Below, one piece after another: positions 8,839 through 17,524 of a DNA stretch of 64,000 nt. Where the stretch lies: assembly GCF_020694005.1 (NCBI RefSeq), contig NZ_CP073013.1, positions 2,862,578 through 2,926,577 on the forward strand, written 5' to 3'. The translations under genes were made by a program, and so were the position numbers. The notes below the pieces were generated by a model that had not been told where the DNA came from, ran no database searches, and saw only the letters and a list, made by a program, of their open reading frames with translations. Position 1 is the first letter of the stretch. Every line of letters starts with the position of its first letter. This stretch comes from Marinomonas profundi (GTDB taxonomy: Bacteria; Pseudomonadota; Gammaproteobacteria; Pseudomonadales; Marinomonadaceae).

Positions 8839-9204
8839 ATGAAAATCAATAAATTATGTCTGCAAGCTGTTGTTGTCGGTGTGTCTTTGTTTGGGTTGAT
8901 GGCTTGTAGCACCCTTGATGACACGTTAGCGATAAACGAAAAAGAATACCAAGTAGAAGAGGTTATTCAAACCAATTCCGCCCTCTATCGTTGTGATGGT
9001 AAACCGTTAGCCATTCTTTTTCATGCTGAACAGGCTCAGGCGCGTTGGCAAGAAAAAAGTTATCAACTGACTCATGCGGTTAGCGCTTCAGGGGCATTTT
9101 ACTTGGGAGAGGGTTTGTCTTTCTGGATTAAAGGCAACGAGGCCGAGCTTGAACTTCATAATATGAAAAAATTTTTGTGCCATCTTGTTCGCGTTGAATC
9201 TTAA
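8839..9204 (+). CDS. MliC-like lipoprotein (c-type lysozyme inhibitor family)
   Basis: The ATG at 8839 has GGAG about 10 bases upstream and gives a 121-residue protein; the open frame extends further 5' but without a good start. The N-terminus is a lipoprotein signal with lipobox LMAC, Cys about residue 20. The mature part resembles the MliC/PliC domain: YRCDGKPLAI near residue 50, then VSASGAFYLGEGLSFWIKGNEAEL, which covers the conserved SGxxY and FWxKGxEA motifs, and a late Cys that pairs with the first. Proteins of this family sit in the envelope and block host-type lysozymes. Confidence 0.8.
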   Translation: MKINKLCLQAVVVGVSLFGLMACSTLDDTLAINEKEYQVEEVIQTNSALYRCDGKPLAILFHAEQAQARWQEKSYQLTHAVSASGAFYLGEGLSFWIKGNEAELELHNMKKFLCHLVRVES

Positions 9205-9322
9205 TTTTCTTCCTGAAAACCACTCATTTTGAATCTTGGTGTTTTCATCTCGTCAGATTTGTAATCCGTGTACAATGGCCCCATTCGCGCCTTGCGGCGC
9301 TTAATGACAATTAAGAGATGTA

Positions 9323-10099
9323 ATGAGCAAATTATTTGTAATGGGCATGGGGCCTGGTGATTTAGGTTTGGTGGCGCCTAACGCGACCAAAGCCTTAGCG
9401 GTATGCAGCGATTGGGTGGCTTACGGCTATTATTTGGATTTACTGGGCGAACTTAGCGCCGGCAAGACCTTTCATAATCTGCCCCTTGGGGAAGAAATCG
9501 GACGAGCCCGTTTAGCGTTAGACTTAGCGGCGCAAGGCAAAAACACGGCGTTGATTTCCAGCGGGGATATTGGCATTTATGCCATGGCGACTTTGGTGTT
9601 TGAATTGCTGGATATGCAATTACAAGGCAGAGAAAGTCATCCTGAATGGCTCGACGTAGACATAGAAGTGATCCCTGGCATTTCGGCTATGCAAGCGGGC
9701 GCCAGTCGAGTCGGAGCCATGCTGGGGCACGACTTTTGTACCATTTCTCTTTCCGATCTATTAACCCCATGGGAAACCATCGATAAGCGTTTACACGCTT
9801 GTGGCGCGGGGGATTTCGTGGTGTCTTTTTATAATCCAGTCTCGAAAAAGCGCGATTGGCAACTGAACCATGCCCGTGATGTTCTATTGCAATATCGTCC
9901 CGCCAGCACGCCGGTAATGATTGGTCGTCAATTAACCCGTCCCGAAGAAGAGATCACCTTTACGACCTTGGGTGAATTAGACGCCAAAGACGTGGACATG
10001 TTTACCATGGTCAGTGTCGGAAACGCCGACACCAAACACATAGTGAATGGCGATAAACAGTGGATTTATACGCCGCGTGGCTACTCTAAAAAGCTTTAG
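9323..10099 (+). CDS. cobJ: Precorrin-3B C17-methyltransferase
   Basis: A 258-residue SAM-dependent uroporphyrinogen/precorrin methyltransferase. CobJ methylates C17 and contracts the corrin ring. It begins with MGMGPGDLGLVAPNA, the SAM-binding GxGPGD motif, and has the family segments SSGDIGIYAMA and VIPGISAMQAGASRVGAML. The segment ISLSDLLTPWETI is typical of CobJ/CbiH. It is the first gene of a co-directional cobalamin cluster. The promoter region upstream (9205-9322) has a TACAAT box near 9272 and a GCGCC/GGCGC hairpin, but no cobalamin riboswitch. Confidence 0.9.
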   Translation: MSKLFVMGMGPGDLGLVAPNATKALAVCSDWVAYGYYLDLLGELSAGKTFHNLPLGEEIGRARLALDLAAQGKNTALISSGDIGIYAMATLVFELLDMQLQGRESHPEWLDVDIEVIPGISAMQAGASRVGAMLGHDFCTISLSDLLTPWETIDKRLHACGAGDFVVSFYNPVSKKRDWQLNHARDVLLQYRPASTPVMIGRQLTRPEEEITFTTLGELDAKDVDMFTMVSVGNADTKHIVNGDKQWIYTPRGYSKKL

Positions 10100-10143
10100 C
10101 TTTTTAAGGTTTTAGCTCGGTATAAAAGTGATAAGGGAAATAC

Positions 10144-10923
10144 ATGAAGGTTTACTTTATTGGTGCCGGTCCTGGTGACCCAGATTTGATGACGATAAAA
10201 GCCGTCAAAACCATGGAACGCTGCCCTATTGTTCTTTACGCCGGTTCTTTGATCCCAACACAAGTGATCGACAGTGTCCGAGGCTGTGCTGAAGCGATTT
10301 ATGACACGGCCGAAATGAACCTAGATGAAACCACCGCCGTGATTGAAAAAGCCGCCAAAGAGGGCAAAGATGTTGCCCGTTTGCAGTGTGGTGATCCCGC
10401 TTTATACGGCGCGATTGGCGAGCAAATTCGTCGTCTAGAAGCCTTAAATATTGATTACGAAGTGATTCCTGGTGTCAGTGCAGTTGCGGCCTCTGCTGCT
10501 TTATTGCGCAAAGAATTGACCTTATCCGGTGTTTCACAAACCGTCATCATGACTCGTTATGAAGGTAAAACGCCTTTTCCAGAAAGGGAGCGTTTGCCGG
10601 CGTTAGCACAAAGTGGCGCGACCTTGGCGATCCATCTTGGCGTCACTCGGATTCATAAAATCGTCGAAGAACTGATTCCGCATTATGGCGAAGATTGCCC
10701 CGTTGCTGTGTGTTATCGCACCAGCTGGCCAGACCAAGATTATGTCGTGGGCACCTTGGCGGATATTGTTGTCAAAGTACGTGAGAAAAAATTTACCCGA
10801 ACCAGTCTTATTTTAGTGGGCCGTGTATTGGATACTGACGACTTCGCCGACTCGTATCTTTATGATAAAAGTCAGGCACACATTTTTCGCAAAATTCATC
10901 GTCAACGTGACGACAAAAAATAA
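10144..10923 (+). CDS. cobM: Precorrin-4 C11-methyltransferase
   Basis: A 259-residue precorrin methyltransferase that adds the C11 methyl group in corrin synthesis. It begins MKVYFIGAGPGDPDLMTIKA, and LQCGDPALYGAIGEQ and VIPGVSAVAASAALL are the SAM and substrate motifs. YEGKTPFPERE with SGATLAIHLGVTR is characteristic of CobM/CbiF. It lies 44 bases downstream of cobJ with a GGGAAAT leader before the ATG, and 15 bases before cobW. Confidence 0.92.
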   Translation: MKVYFIGAGPGDPDLMTIKAVKTMERCPIVLYAGSLIPTQVIDSVRGCAEAIYDTAEMNLDETTAVIEKAAKEGKDVARLQCGDPALYGAIGEQIRRLEALNIDYEVIPGVSAVAASAALLRKELTLSGVSQTVIMTRYEGKTPFPERERLPALAQSGATLAIHLGVTRIHKIVEELIPHYGEDCPVAVCYRTSWPDQDYVVGTLADIVVKVREKKFTRTSLILVGRVLDTDDFADSYLYDKSQAHIFRKIHRQRDDKK

Positions 10924-10938
10924 CCGCAAGGATTCACT

Positions 10939-12021
10939 ATGCAGCTGAATAAAATCCCTACCACCATTGTGACTGGCTTTTTGGGCAGTGGTAAAACCAC
11001 TTTATTGTCGAATGTCTTGAAACAAGCCGCTGGCAAACGTATTGCGGTGATCGTCAATGAGTTTGGCGAACTGGACATTGATTCCGATTTATTGCGTTCT
11101 TGTCCGCTTGATTGCCCCGAAGGTGAAGAAGAAAGTAGCCGACGCAGTGACGACGGTTTCTATGAATTAGCCAATGGTTGTATCTGTTGCACGGTAGAAG
11201 AAGAGTTTTTACCCGTGATGCAGCAGCTGGTGGCGCGCCGTGGTGACATTGATCATATTCTGATTGAAACCAGTGGCTTGGCGTTACCAAAACCTTTGGT
11301 ACAAGCCTTCAACTGGCCGGGAATTAAAGAACATTGCACGGTCGATGCGGTGATCACCGTGGTGGATGGTGTGGCCGTCGCGGCGGGGCGTTTTGCCCAT
11401 GATGAAGACAAGGTACAGGCGCAACGCCAAGCGGACGAAAGCCTCGATCACGATCCAAGCTTGCAAGAACTACTCGATGATCAGCTAAGCGCCGCCGATT
11501 TGGTTGTGGTCAGTAAAAACGATTTATTGAACGACGAACAGCGTGCCCGAGTGCAAGCGGTTATTGCTCATGAAGTGCCCAATACGGTCAAAACCGTTTA
11601 CATCGAAAACGGCGAAGCGGCGCTGGATGTGCTGTTAGGCATTGATGCCGCGACGGAAAGCCGAATTGATGAAGTACACAATCATCACGACCATCATCAT
11701 GCCCATGGCGCCCATCACGACCACGCCCATGATCACTTTGATTCTTTTGTGGTGACATTGGGGGAAGTGCAGTCTGATCTGTTGCAAGAAACCCTGACAC
11801 AACTGGTTGAAACGCATAATATCTTCCGCGTGAAAGGTTTTGCTGCCGTGCATGGCAAACCGATGCGTCAAGTGTTTCAAGTCGTGGGGACGCGCTTGGA
11901 CCGCTACTTTGATCGTTTATGGCAACCAGAAGAAGTACGTAAAACTCAGTTGGTGTTTATTGGTAAAGGCATCAGCAAAGAGATGGTTGAGAATGTTCTG
12001 CATGATGCCTTGAGTGCTTGA
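10939..12021 (+). CDS. cobW: CobW-type metal-chaperone GTPase
   Basis: A 360-residue G3E-family GTPase. Walker A GFLGSGKTTLL lies at residues ~13-23, the metal-binding CxCC in NGCICCTV at ~79, and the G-domain SKND-type motif VVSKNDLL later on. A His-rich linker (about residues 240-260, many His with Asp and Ala) precedes the C-terminal CobW_C domain. In this setting it most likely delivers cobalt to CobN. A relevant detail is that the CxCC region is expanded compared with zinc chaperones: an Asp/Ser/Glu-rich insert with CPLDCPEGEEE precedes it. Confidence 0.9.
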   Translation: MQLNKIPTTIVTGFLGSGKTTLLSNVLKQAAGKRIAVIVNEFGELDIDSDLLRSCPLDCPEGEEESSRRSDDGFYELANGCICCTVEEEFLPVMQQLVARRGDIDHILIETSGLALPKPLVQAFNWPGIKEHCTVDAVITVVDGVAVAAGRFAHDEDKVQAQRQADESLDHDPSLQELLDDQLSAADLVVVSKNDLLNDEQRARVQAVIAHEVPNTVKTVYIENGEAALDVLLGIDAATESRIDEVHNHHDHHHAHGAHHDHAHDHFDSFVVTLGEVQSDLLQETLTQLVETHNIFRVKGFAAVHGKPMRQVFQVVGTRLDRYFDRLWQPEEVRKTQLVFIGKGISKEMVENVLHDALSA

Positions 12022-12052
12022 TCACGTATTCTGATTGGCGAAATTTCGTGTT

Positions 12053-12190
12053 CCCTCCCCTTGTTTCTTTGAAGGGGAGGGTTAGGGTGGGGTTTTAGGG
12101 CTTTTAACCCCCTCCCAGCCTCCCCCTTGGCAGGGGGAGGCGCTAAGGGCTTTGTATTATTCCCTCCCCTTATTTATTTGAAGGGGAGGG
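12053..12190. repeat. Cluster of three GC-rich inverted repeats between cobW and cobN
   Basis: Unit 1 pairs CCCTCCCCTT (12053-12062) with AAGGGGAGGG (12072-12081). Unit 2 pairs GCCTCCCCCT (12118-12127) with AGGGGGAGGC (12132-12141). Unit 3 (12162-12171 with 12181-12190) repeats unit 1 almost exactly, including a 9-base T-rich loop. The layout suggests a dispersed intergenic repeat that has been duplicated. It may act as an attenuator or RNA-stability element within the cob operon. Confidence 0.8.
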
Positions 12191-12228
12191 TTAGACTTGT
12201 TAAGTAAAAGAAAGCAACTGGAGAAACC

Positions 12229-15200
12229 GTGCATTTATTAGCAGCCAAACCGGGTGGCTTTGTTGACGACGAAGGGATTGTCGATCTTGGGCAAACCCCA
12301 GCCGACTTAGTGGTTCTGGCGGCGGCTGATAGTGTGCTCGGCGCTCTGGGCAGTGCGCTGGATCAGTTGCCGACTGAGGGGGCGTTATTTCCCTCGGTTC
12401 GCCTTGCCAATTGGATGCAGTTGGTCAAACCGGCGGCTTATGACTTGTATGAACACAAGGTGCTCGATCACGCTAAAATCGTGGTGGTTTCACTGCTTGG
12501 TGGCGAGCATTATTGGGCCTATGGTTTTCAGCGTTTACAAGATTGGGCGCAAGCCAAAGCGGGTCGAACGCTGATTGTGGTACCAGGCGATGACTCGCCA
12601 GATCCATCGTTAATGAATGTCTCTACGGCCAAACCAGAAGATTGCCACCGAGTATGGCGTTATTTGCGTGAAAGCGGCCAAACAAACTCCCAGCAATTAT
12701 TTTACTTCCTTTCTGACCGATATTTTGATCAGTCTTATCCTTGGCAAGAGCCAACGCCTTTACCCAGTGCGCTGATTTACCATGCTGGTCATTCGTCTGG
12801 CTTTGCCCAGTGGCAGCGTCATTATGCTGAGCGCTTAGCGCAAGGCTATCCTGTTGCGGTTTTGGCGTTTTATCGTTCTCATCTGCAAAGCGGCAACACC
12901 GCCATGTTTGATGGCTTGATTGAGATGTTAGAACAAGAAGGGCTGGTGCCGTTGGCGGTGGCGGTGAGTTCTCTCAAGGATGACGTATCGGTTGGTTTGA
13001 TAGAATCGCTGGTGGATCGCACTCAAGCCAAGGTGATTTTAAACACCACGGGCTTTGCGGCGAATCGTGTCGGTAGCCCTGATTTAGCGTCTGAACCGAC
13101 GGATTTTCAATCGGCTTTTGCCTCCCCCATTCCTGTTTTGCAGTTGATTCTGTCTGGCAGCACCGAAGAAGACTGGCAAGCGCAAACCCAAGGTTTACGC
13201 AGTCGAGATGTGGCCATGCAAATCGTCTTGCCAGAAATGGATGGGCGTATTATCACCCGCGCAGTGAGTTTTAAAGCATTAAGCCATTACAACGACCTTG
13301 CCCAAGTGGATTTGGTGCGTTATGAGTTACACCCAGAACGTGCGCGTTTTGTCGCTCAGCTCGCCAAGCGTTTTGCCAATTTAGCCAGCAAACCAAACCA
13401 TCAAAAACGCATAGCCTTTGTGCTCGCCAATTACCCAACCAAAGATGGTCGGATTGGTAATGGGGTGGGATTGGATACGCCCGCTTCAGCGGTGAATTTA
13501 TTAAAAGCATTAGAAGTGGCAGGTTATCCTATCAACAATATTCCCGATCATGGCAATGCCTTGATCGAAGCATTGCTTGGCGCGGTGACCAATAATCCCA
13601 ACACTCTGCACGAACGCGGTTGTTGGCAAAGTCTCGCCTTGGAAGACTATTTACACTATTTCTATCAGTTGCCGTTGGAATGCCAACACGCGGTATGGGA
13701 TCGCTGGGGGCCACCGGAAGACGATCATAAATGCCGCGAGCAAAATGGCCAGCGTCGCATTATGTTGGCGGGGATTCGCCTTGGGGAAACCTTCGTTGGC
13801 ATCCAGCCTGCGCGTGGTTTCAATTTGGACCTCGCGGCAAACTATCATGATCCTGACTTGATTCCGCCCCACAGTTATTTGGCTTTTTATTTTTGGTTGC
13901 GTCATGTATATCAAGTGGATGCCTTTGTCCACGTGGGCAAGCATGGCAACCTTGAATGGCTGCCGGGCAAGGGTACGGCTTTGTCGGCGTCTTGCTGGCC
14001 GGATATTGCTCTTGGTCCCATGCCGCACTTTTACCCTTTTATCGTCAATGATCCAGGAGAAGGCGCGCAAGCTAAGCGTCGTACGCAAGCGGTGATTATT
14101 GATCATCTTATGCCGCCGATGACCCGCGCTGAAACCTATGGCGAGATGGCCGAGCTGGAAAACTTAGTCGACGAATATTACCAAGCCATGGGCATGGATG
14201 TGCGTCGAGAAACTTGGCTGCGGGAACAAATCCTCAAAAAAGTTCAAGGGTCTCATCTTTTAGAAGAACTGATTGGCGTTGAATTAGAGAATGACGATTC
14301 GGTACTGGAAGGGCTGGATACTTATCTTTGTGAAATCAAAGAAGCGCAAATTCGCCATGGTTTGCATCGTTTGGGGGAATTGCCCGAAGACGACAAGCTC
14401 GCTGATACGCTGGTGGCCTTGTTGCGCTTACCAAGAGGCAGTGACATCACCAGCCAAGGGGTTCTTCATTCCTTGGTTAATGACTTGGGTTTACAGCAAG
14501 ACGATTTTGACCCAATGAAAAGTGAGCGCACGCCTTGGCTTGGTGTGAAACCTCAGGTTTTGTTATCGGTTAGTGAGGAAGATTGGCGAAGCCATGCCGA
14601 CAGCAAAGAGCGTTTAGAGTTATTGGCCAAAAAACTGGTATTGAGCCATCTGATTGGTAACGAATCTACCGAACTGTTGGCGGATCAATTACCTCAAACG
14701 GCGGCTTTGCTTGCGCACAGTAAAAAACGCTTGTTGGTGGCCTTGCAACAAAGTGCCCATGACGAAATCCAAGCCTTAATCATCGGGCTGTCTGGTGGCT
14801 TTATTCCCCCTGGCCCAAGTGGTGCGCCAACCCGTGGCCGACTTGATACCTTGCCAACGGGACGTAATTTTTTCTCGGTGGATAATCGCGCGATACCATC
14901 GCCTGCGGCCTGGGCGATTGGCCAGCAATCGGCCGAAGCCCTGATACAACGACATTTGCAAGAGCATGGCGATTATCCGAGAGACTTAGGTTTGTCGGTG
15001 TGGGGCACGGCCACCATGCGCACCGGTGGTGATGACATTGCTCAAGCCTTTGCGCTGATGGGCGTTCGTCCGATTTGGGCACCGGGATCGAACCGGGTGA
15101 CGGATTTTGAAATTGTGTCTTGCATGCAATTAGGTCGTCCACGGGTCGATGTGACCTTGCGCGTTTCCGGTTTTTTTCGTGATGCTTTTGCCAACGTCAT

Positions 15201-16110
15201 GCGGCTCTATGATGCGGCCGTGCAAGCCATCGCAGCCTACCAAGAACCGGGCACAGGCAATGTGATTCGCGCTAATGTGGAAGCGCGAAAAAACACCCTG
15301 CTGGCGCAAGGCATGAGCGAAGCGCAAGCCAGTAGACAAGCCAGCTATCGTGTCTTTGGCAGCAAACCGGGCGCTTATGGTGCCGGTTTACAAGGTTTGA
15401 TCGACGAACGTTGTTGGGACACCAAGGCTGACCTTGCCGAAGCGTATGTAAACTGGGGCGGTTATGCTTATGGTTCTTATAGCGATGATGTTGATAGCAA
15501 AGGCGCTCATAACCAAGGGACTGGCGGAGAAGGTGTTGAAGCAAAAGACGCCTTTGTGGCGCGTTTGTCACAACTGGATGCGGTGGTACAAAACCAAGAT
15601 AACCGCGAACACGATATTCTGGATTCGGACGATTATTACCAATTCCAAGGCGGCATGACCAACGCGGTGACCGAGTTTCGTGGGCAAGCGCCCAGCGTGT
15701 ACCATAGCGATCATTCGAACCCTAGTTCGCCAAAAATCCGTACCTTAAAAGAAGAGCTGAATCGCGTAGTACGTTCACGCGTGCTGAACCCGAAATGGAT
15801 TGAGGCGATGCAAACCCATGGCTACAAAGGCGCGTTTGAAATGACCGCGACGGTGGATTATTTATTCGCTTACGACGCGACCACGGATTTGGTAGCCGAT
15901 TATCAATACGAGCAAGTGACCGATCGATTGTTGCTTGATCCAGACAACCAAGCCTTTATGCGCGATAATAACCCGCATGCGCTGGAAGAAATGGGCGAGC
16001 GCTTATTAGAAGCCATACAGCGTGGCATGTGGCAAAATGCCGATGATTATAGAGACAAAATTCAATCCTTGTTGCTTGATTTAGATCAGCAGCAAGAGCA
16101 ATCTCGGTGA
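12229..16110 (+). CDS. cobN: Cobaltochelatase subunit CobN
   Basis: The large subunit of ATP-dependent cobaltochelatase, which inserts cobalt into hydrogenobyrinate a,c-diamide in the aerobic B12 pathway. At 1293 residues it has full family length. Visible signatures include FVHVGKHGNLEWLPGKGTALS (residues ~565-585), GFIPPGPSGAPTRG (~862), LPTGRNFFSVD, WGTATMRTGGDD and GANRVTDFEI-like APGSNRVTDFEI, all typical of the CobN/ChlH group. The start is GTG at 12229 with a GGAGAAA site upstream. CobS and CobT are not adjacent; ChlI/ChlD-type subunits elsewhere may serve. Confidence 0.95.
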   Translation: MHLLAAKPGGFVDDEGIVDLGQTPADLVVLAAADSVLGALGSALDQLPTEGALFPSVRLANWMQLVKPAAYDLYEHKVLDHAKIVVVSLLGGEHYWAYGFQRLQDWAQAKAGRTLIVVPGDDSPDPSLMNVSTAKPEDCHRVWRYLRESGQTNSQQLFYFLSDRYFDQSYPWQEPTPLPSALIYHAGHSSGFAQWQRHYAERLAQGYPVAVLAFYRSHLQSGNTAMFDGLIEMLEQEGLVPLAVAVSSLKDDVSVGLIESLVDRTQAKVILNTTGFAANRVGSPDLASEPTDFQSAFASPIPVLQLILSGSTEEDWQAQTQGLRSRDVAMQIVLPEMDGRIITRAVSFKALSHYNDLAQVDLVRYELHPERARFVAQLAKRFANLASKPNHQKRIAFVLANYPTKDGRIGNGVGLDTPASAVNLLKALEVAGYPINNIPDHGNALIEALLGAVTNNPNTLHERGCWQSLALEDYLHYFYQLPLECQHAVWDRWGPPEDDHKCREQNGQRRIMLAGIRLGETFVGIQPARGFNLDLAANYHDPDLIPPHSYLAFYFWLRHVYQVDAFVHVGKHGNLEWLPGKGTALSASCWPDIALGPMPHFYPFIVNDPGEGAQAKRRTQAVIIDHLMPPMTRAETYGEMAELENLVDEYYQAMGMDVRRETWLREQILKKVQGSHLLEELIGVELENDDSVLEGLDTYLCEIKEAQIRHGLHRLGELPEDDKLADTLVALLRLPRGSDITSQGVLHSLVNDLGLQQDDFDPMKSERTPWLGVKPQVLLSVSEEDWRSHADSKERLELLAKKLVLSHLIGNESTELLADQLPQTAALLAHSKKRLLVALQQSAHDEIQALIIGLSGGFIPPGPSGAPTRGRLDTLPTGRNFFSVDNRAIPSPAAWAIGQQSAEALIQRHLQEHGDYPRDLGLSVWGTATMRTGGDDIAQAFALMGVRPIWAPGSNRVTDFEIVSCMQLGRPRVDVTLRVSGFFRDAFANVMRLYDAAVQAIAAYQEPGTGNVIRANVEARKNTLLAQGMSEAQASRQASYRVFGSKPGAYGAGLQGLIDERCWDTKADLAEAYVNWGGYAYGSYSDDVDSKGAHNQGTGGEGVEAKDAFVARLSQLDAVVQNQDNREHDILDSDDYYQFQGGMTNAVTEFRGQAPSVYHSDHSNPSSPKIRTLKEELNRVVRSRVLNPKWIEAMQTHGYKGAFEMTATVDYLFAYDATTDLVADYQYEQVTDRLLLDPDNQAFMRDNNPHALEEMGERLLEAIQRGMWQNADDYRDKIQSLLLDLDQQQEQSR

Positions 16111-16191
16111 CCTTGGGCAGAAGGGCGCTTGTAACCTTGCTGGTAGCATTTACACTCACTAGCAGCTGAGACGATTAAGTAGAGAGAAATA

Positions 16192-17451
16192 ATGAGCAAT
16201 ACAACACCAGCCAAAAAACAAGGCATTATGATTTGTGGTCACGGCAGCCGTGACAAAGACGCCGAGCGCGAATTTGGTCTAGTGGCGAAAGGACTCAAAG
16301 CGCGTTATCCTGATTTGCCAGTAGAATATGGATTTCTGGAGTTTTCTGCACCGAATATTCACATGGGTTTAGACAGCTTGGTTAACCAAGGCGTTGAAGA
16401 AATTTACGCGGTGCCGGGCATGTTGTTCGCTGCGACCCATGCGAAAAATGACATTCCTTCCGTATTGACCACTTACGAAGAAAAACACCCAGGTCTGCAT
16501 ATCACGTATGGTCGTGAGCTGGGCTTGCAAGATGACATGATTGAAGCCTTTCAAGCGCGCATTTATGAATCCCTTGGCCTTGATCCAGAAAATCCGCCCC
16601 AAAATCTATACGACACCCTGTTGGTCGTGGTGGGTCGTGGTACGTCAGATACCTCTGCCAATGCCGAAGCGGCGAAGTTAACGCGCATCGTTAATGAAAA
16701 CATGGGCTTTGGTTGGGCGGATACCGTCTATTCTGGCGTGACTTACCCATCGGTTGGCGTGGGCCTTGAAAAGCTGATGAAGCTTGGCTTTAAACGCATT
16801 GTGGTGGCACCGTATTTCTTATTCACTGGCCGCTTGATCAAGCGTATTCAGGGTTATGTCGATAAAGTAGCGCAAGAGAATCCAGAAGTCACTTTTGTCC
16901 AGACGCCGTATTTGAACGATCATCCACGTGTTATCGATGCCTTTCAAAACCGCGTAGCAGAAATCATGCAAGGCGAATTACAAACGGGCGAAGAAACCCT
17001 GATGAATTCTTTTAAGCGTCGTCTTGCCGCAGGGGAAGTGGACGTTCACCATCACCATGCGGAATTTGTTGACCCACAAGATGACACTCAAGGCTTGTCT
17101 GAGTTTGATCTGAAGCACGCTGTGATTTCAATGGGAAATGTACCTAATGTCAGTGTGTTGAAAAAACACACTCAGGATCATGGACACTCTCACGACCATT
17201 CACACGACAGTCATTCACACGACAGTCATTCACACGACAGTCATTCACACAACCATAGCCATTCGCACGGTCACTCTCATGGGCACAGCCATGGCGTGTA
17301 CAAACACATTGGTCACCCAATGGGACCACGCACCATGATTGGCGAAGGCATTTGCTGCTGTTTTATGAGTCAGTTCACTGACCAGATCTTAGAAGAAGAA
17401 AAACACAAAATCGAAGGGGATTGTAGCAAAACAGCCTTTGCTCACCGGTAG
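16192..17451 (+). CDS. cbiX: CbiX-like sirohydrochlorin cobaltochelatase with His-rich tail
   Basis: A 419-residue protein. Residues ~10-270 contain two CbiX-type half-domains: CGHGSRDKDAEREF with the catalytic His, VPGMLFAATHAKNDIP, then VVGRGTSDTSANAEA and VVAPYFLFTGRL in the second half. The linker (~325-370) is very rich in His, Ser and Asp and looks like a metal store. The C-terminal segment GPRTMIGEGICCCFM carries three adjacent cysteines, reminiscent of the cysteine-rich Fe-S tail of long CbiX proteins. It follows cobN by 81 bases and ends the cluster. It could insert Co2+ or Fe2+ into sirohydrochlorin; which metal cannot be told from sequence. Confidence 0.88.
   Translation: MSNTTPAKKQGIMICGHGSRDKDAEREFGLVAKGLKARYPDLPVEYGFLEFSAPNIHMGLDSLVNQGVEEIYAVPGMLFAATHAKNDIPSVLTTYEEKHPGLHITYGRELGLQDDMIEAFQARIYESLGLDPENPPQNLYDTLLVVVGRGTSDTSANAEAAKLTRIVNENMGFGWADTVYSGVTYPSVGVGLEKLMKLGFKRIVVAPYFLFTGRLIKRIQGYVDKVAQENPEVTFVQTPYLNDHPRVIDAFQNRVAEIMQGELQTGEETLMNSFKRRLAAGEVDVHHHHAEFVDPQDDTQGLSEFDLKHAVISMGNVPNVSVLKKHTQDHGHSHDHSHDSHSHDSHSHDSHSHNHSHSHGHSHGHSHGVYKHIGHPMGPRTMIGEGICCCFMSQFTDQILEEEKHKIEGDCSKTAFAHR
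17201..17245 (+). repeat. Three perfect 15-bp tandem repeats within cbiX
   Basis: CACACGACAGTCATT occurs three times in a row, encoding HDSHS units of the His-rich linker. Perfect identity at the DNA level, including synonymous sites, points to recent slippage expansion, so the linker length is probably variable between strains. Confidence 0.9.
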
Positions 17452-17477
17452 CGGATGGCATGTTTGGGCGAAAAAAA

Positions 17478-17505
17478 ACCAGAGCCGATGCTCTGGTTTT
17501 TTTTG
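17478..17505. terminator. Terminator at the end of the cob cluster
   Basis: ACCAGAGC (17478-17485) pairs with GCTCTGGT (17490-17497) around CGAT, with eight A residues before and eight T residues after. It can act on both the cob cluster and the convergent lipoprotein gene. Confidence 0.92.
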
Positions 17506-17524
17506 TCTATTTTATTCGAGCGTG

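Noticed and set aside
9205..9322. Possible cobalamin riboswitch before cobJ
   Set aside because: The gap is only 118 bases and contains no B12-box-like sequence; only a short GCGCC/GGCGC hairpin and a promoter-like box are present.
13651..14106. A 151-codon open frame on the - strand opposite cobN
   Set aside because: It lies wholly inside cobN, has no family features and reads as the opposite-strand shadow of a GC-rich coding region; the same holds for several other open frames within cobN, cobW and ygiQ.
17191..17290. Short regular repeats that could suggest a CRISPR array
   Set aside because: The units are 15 bp, contiguous without spacers, and encode the His-rich linker of the CbiX-like protein.
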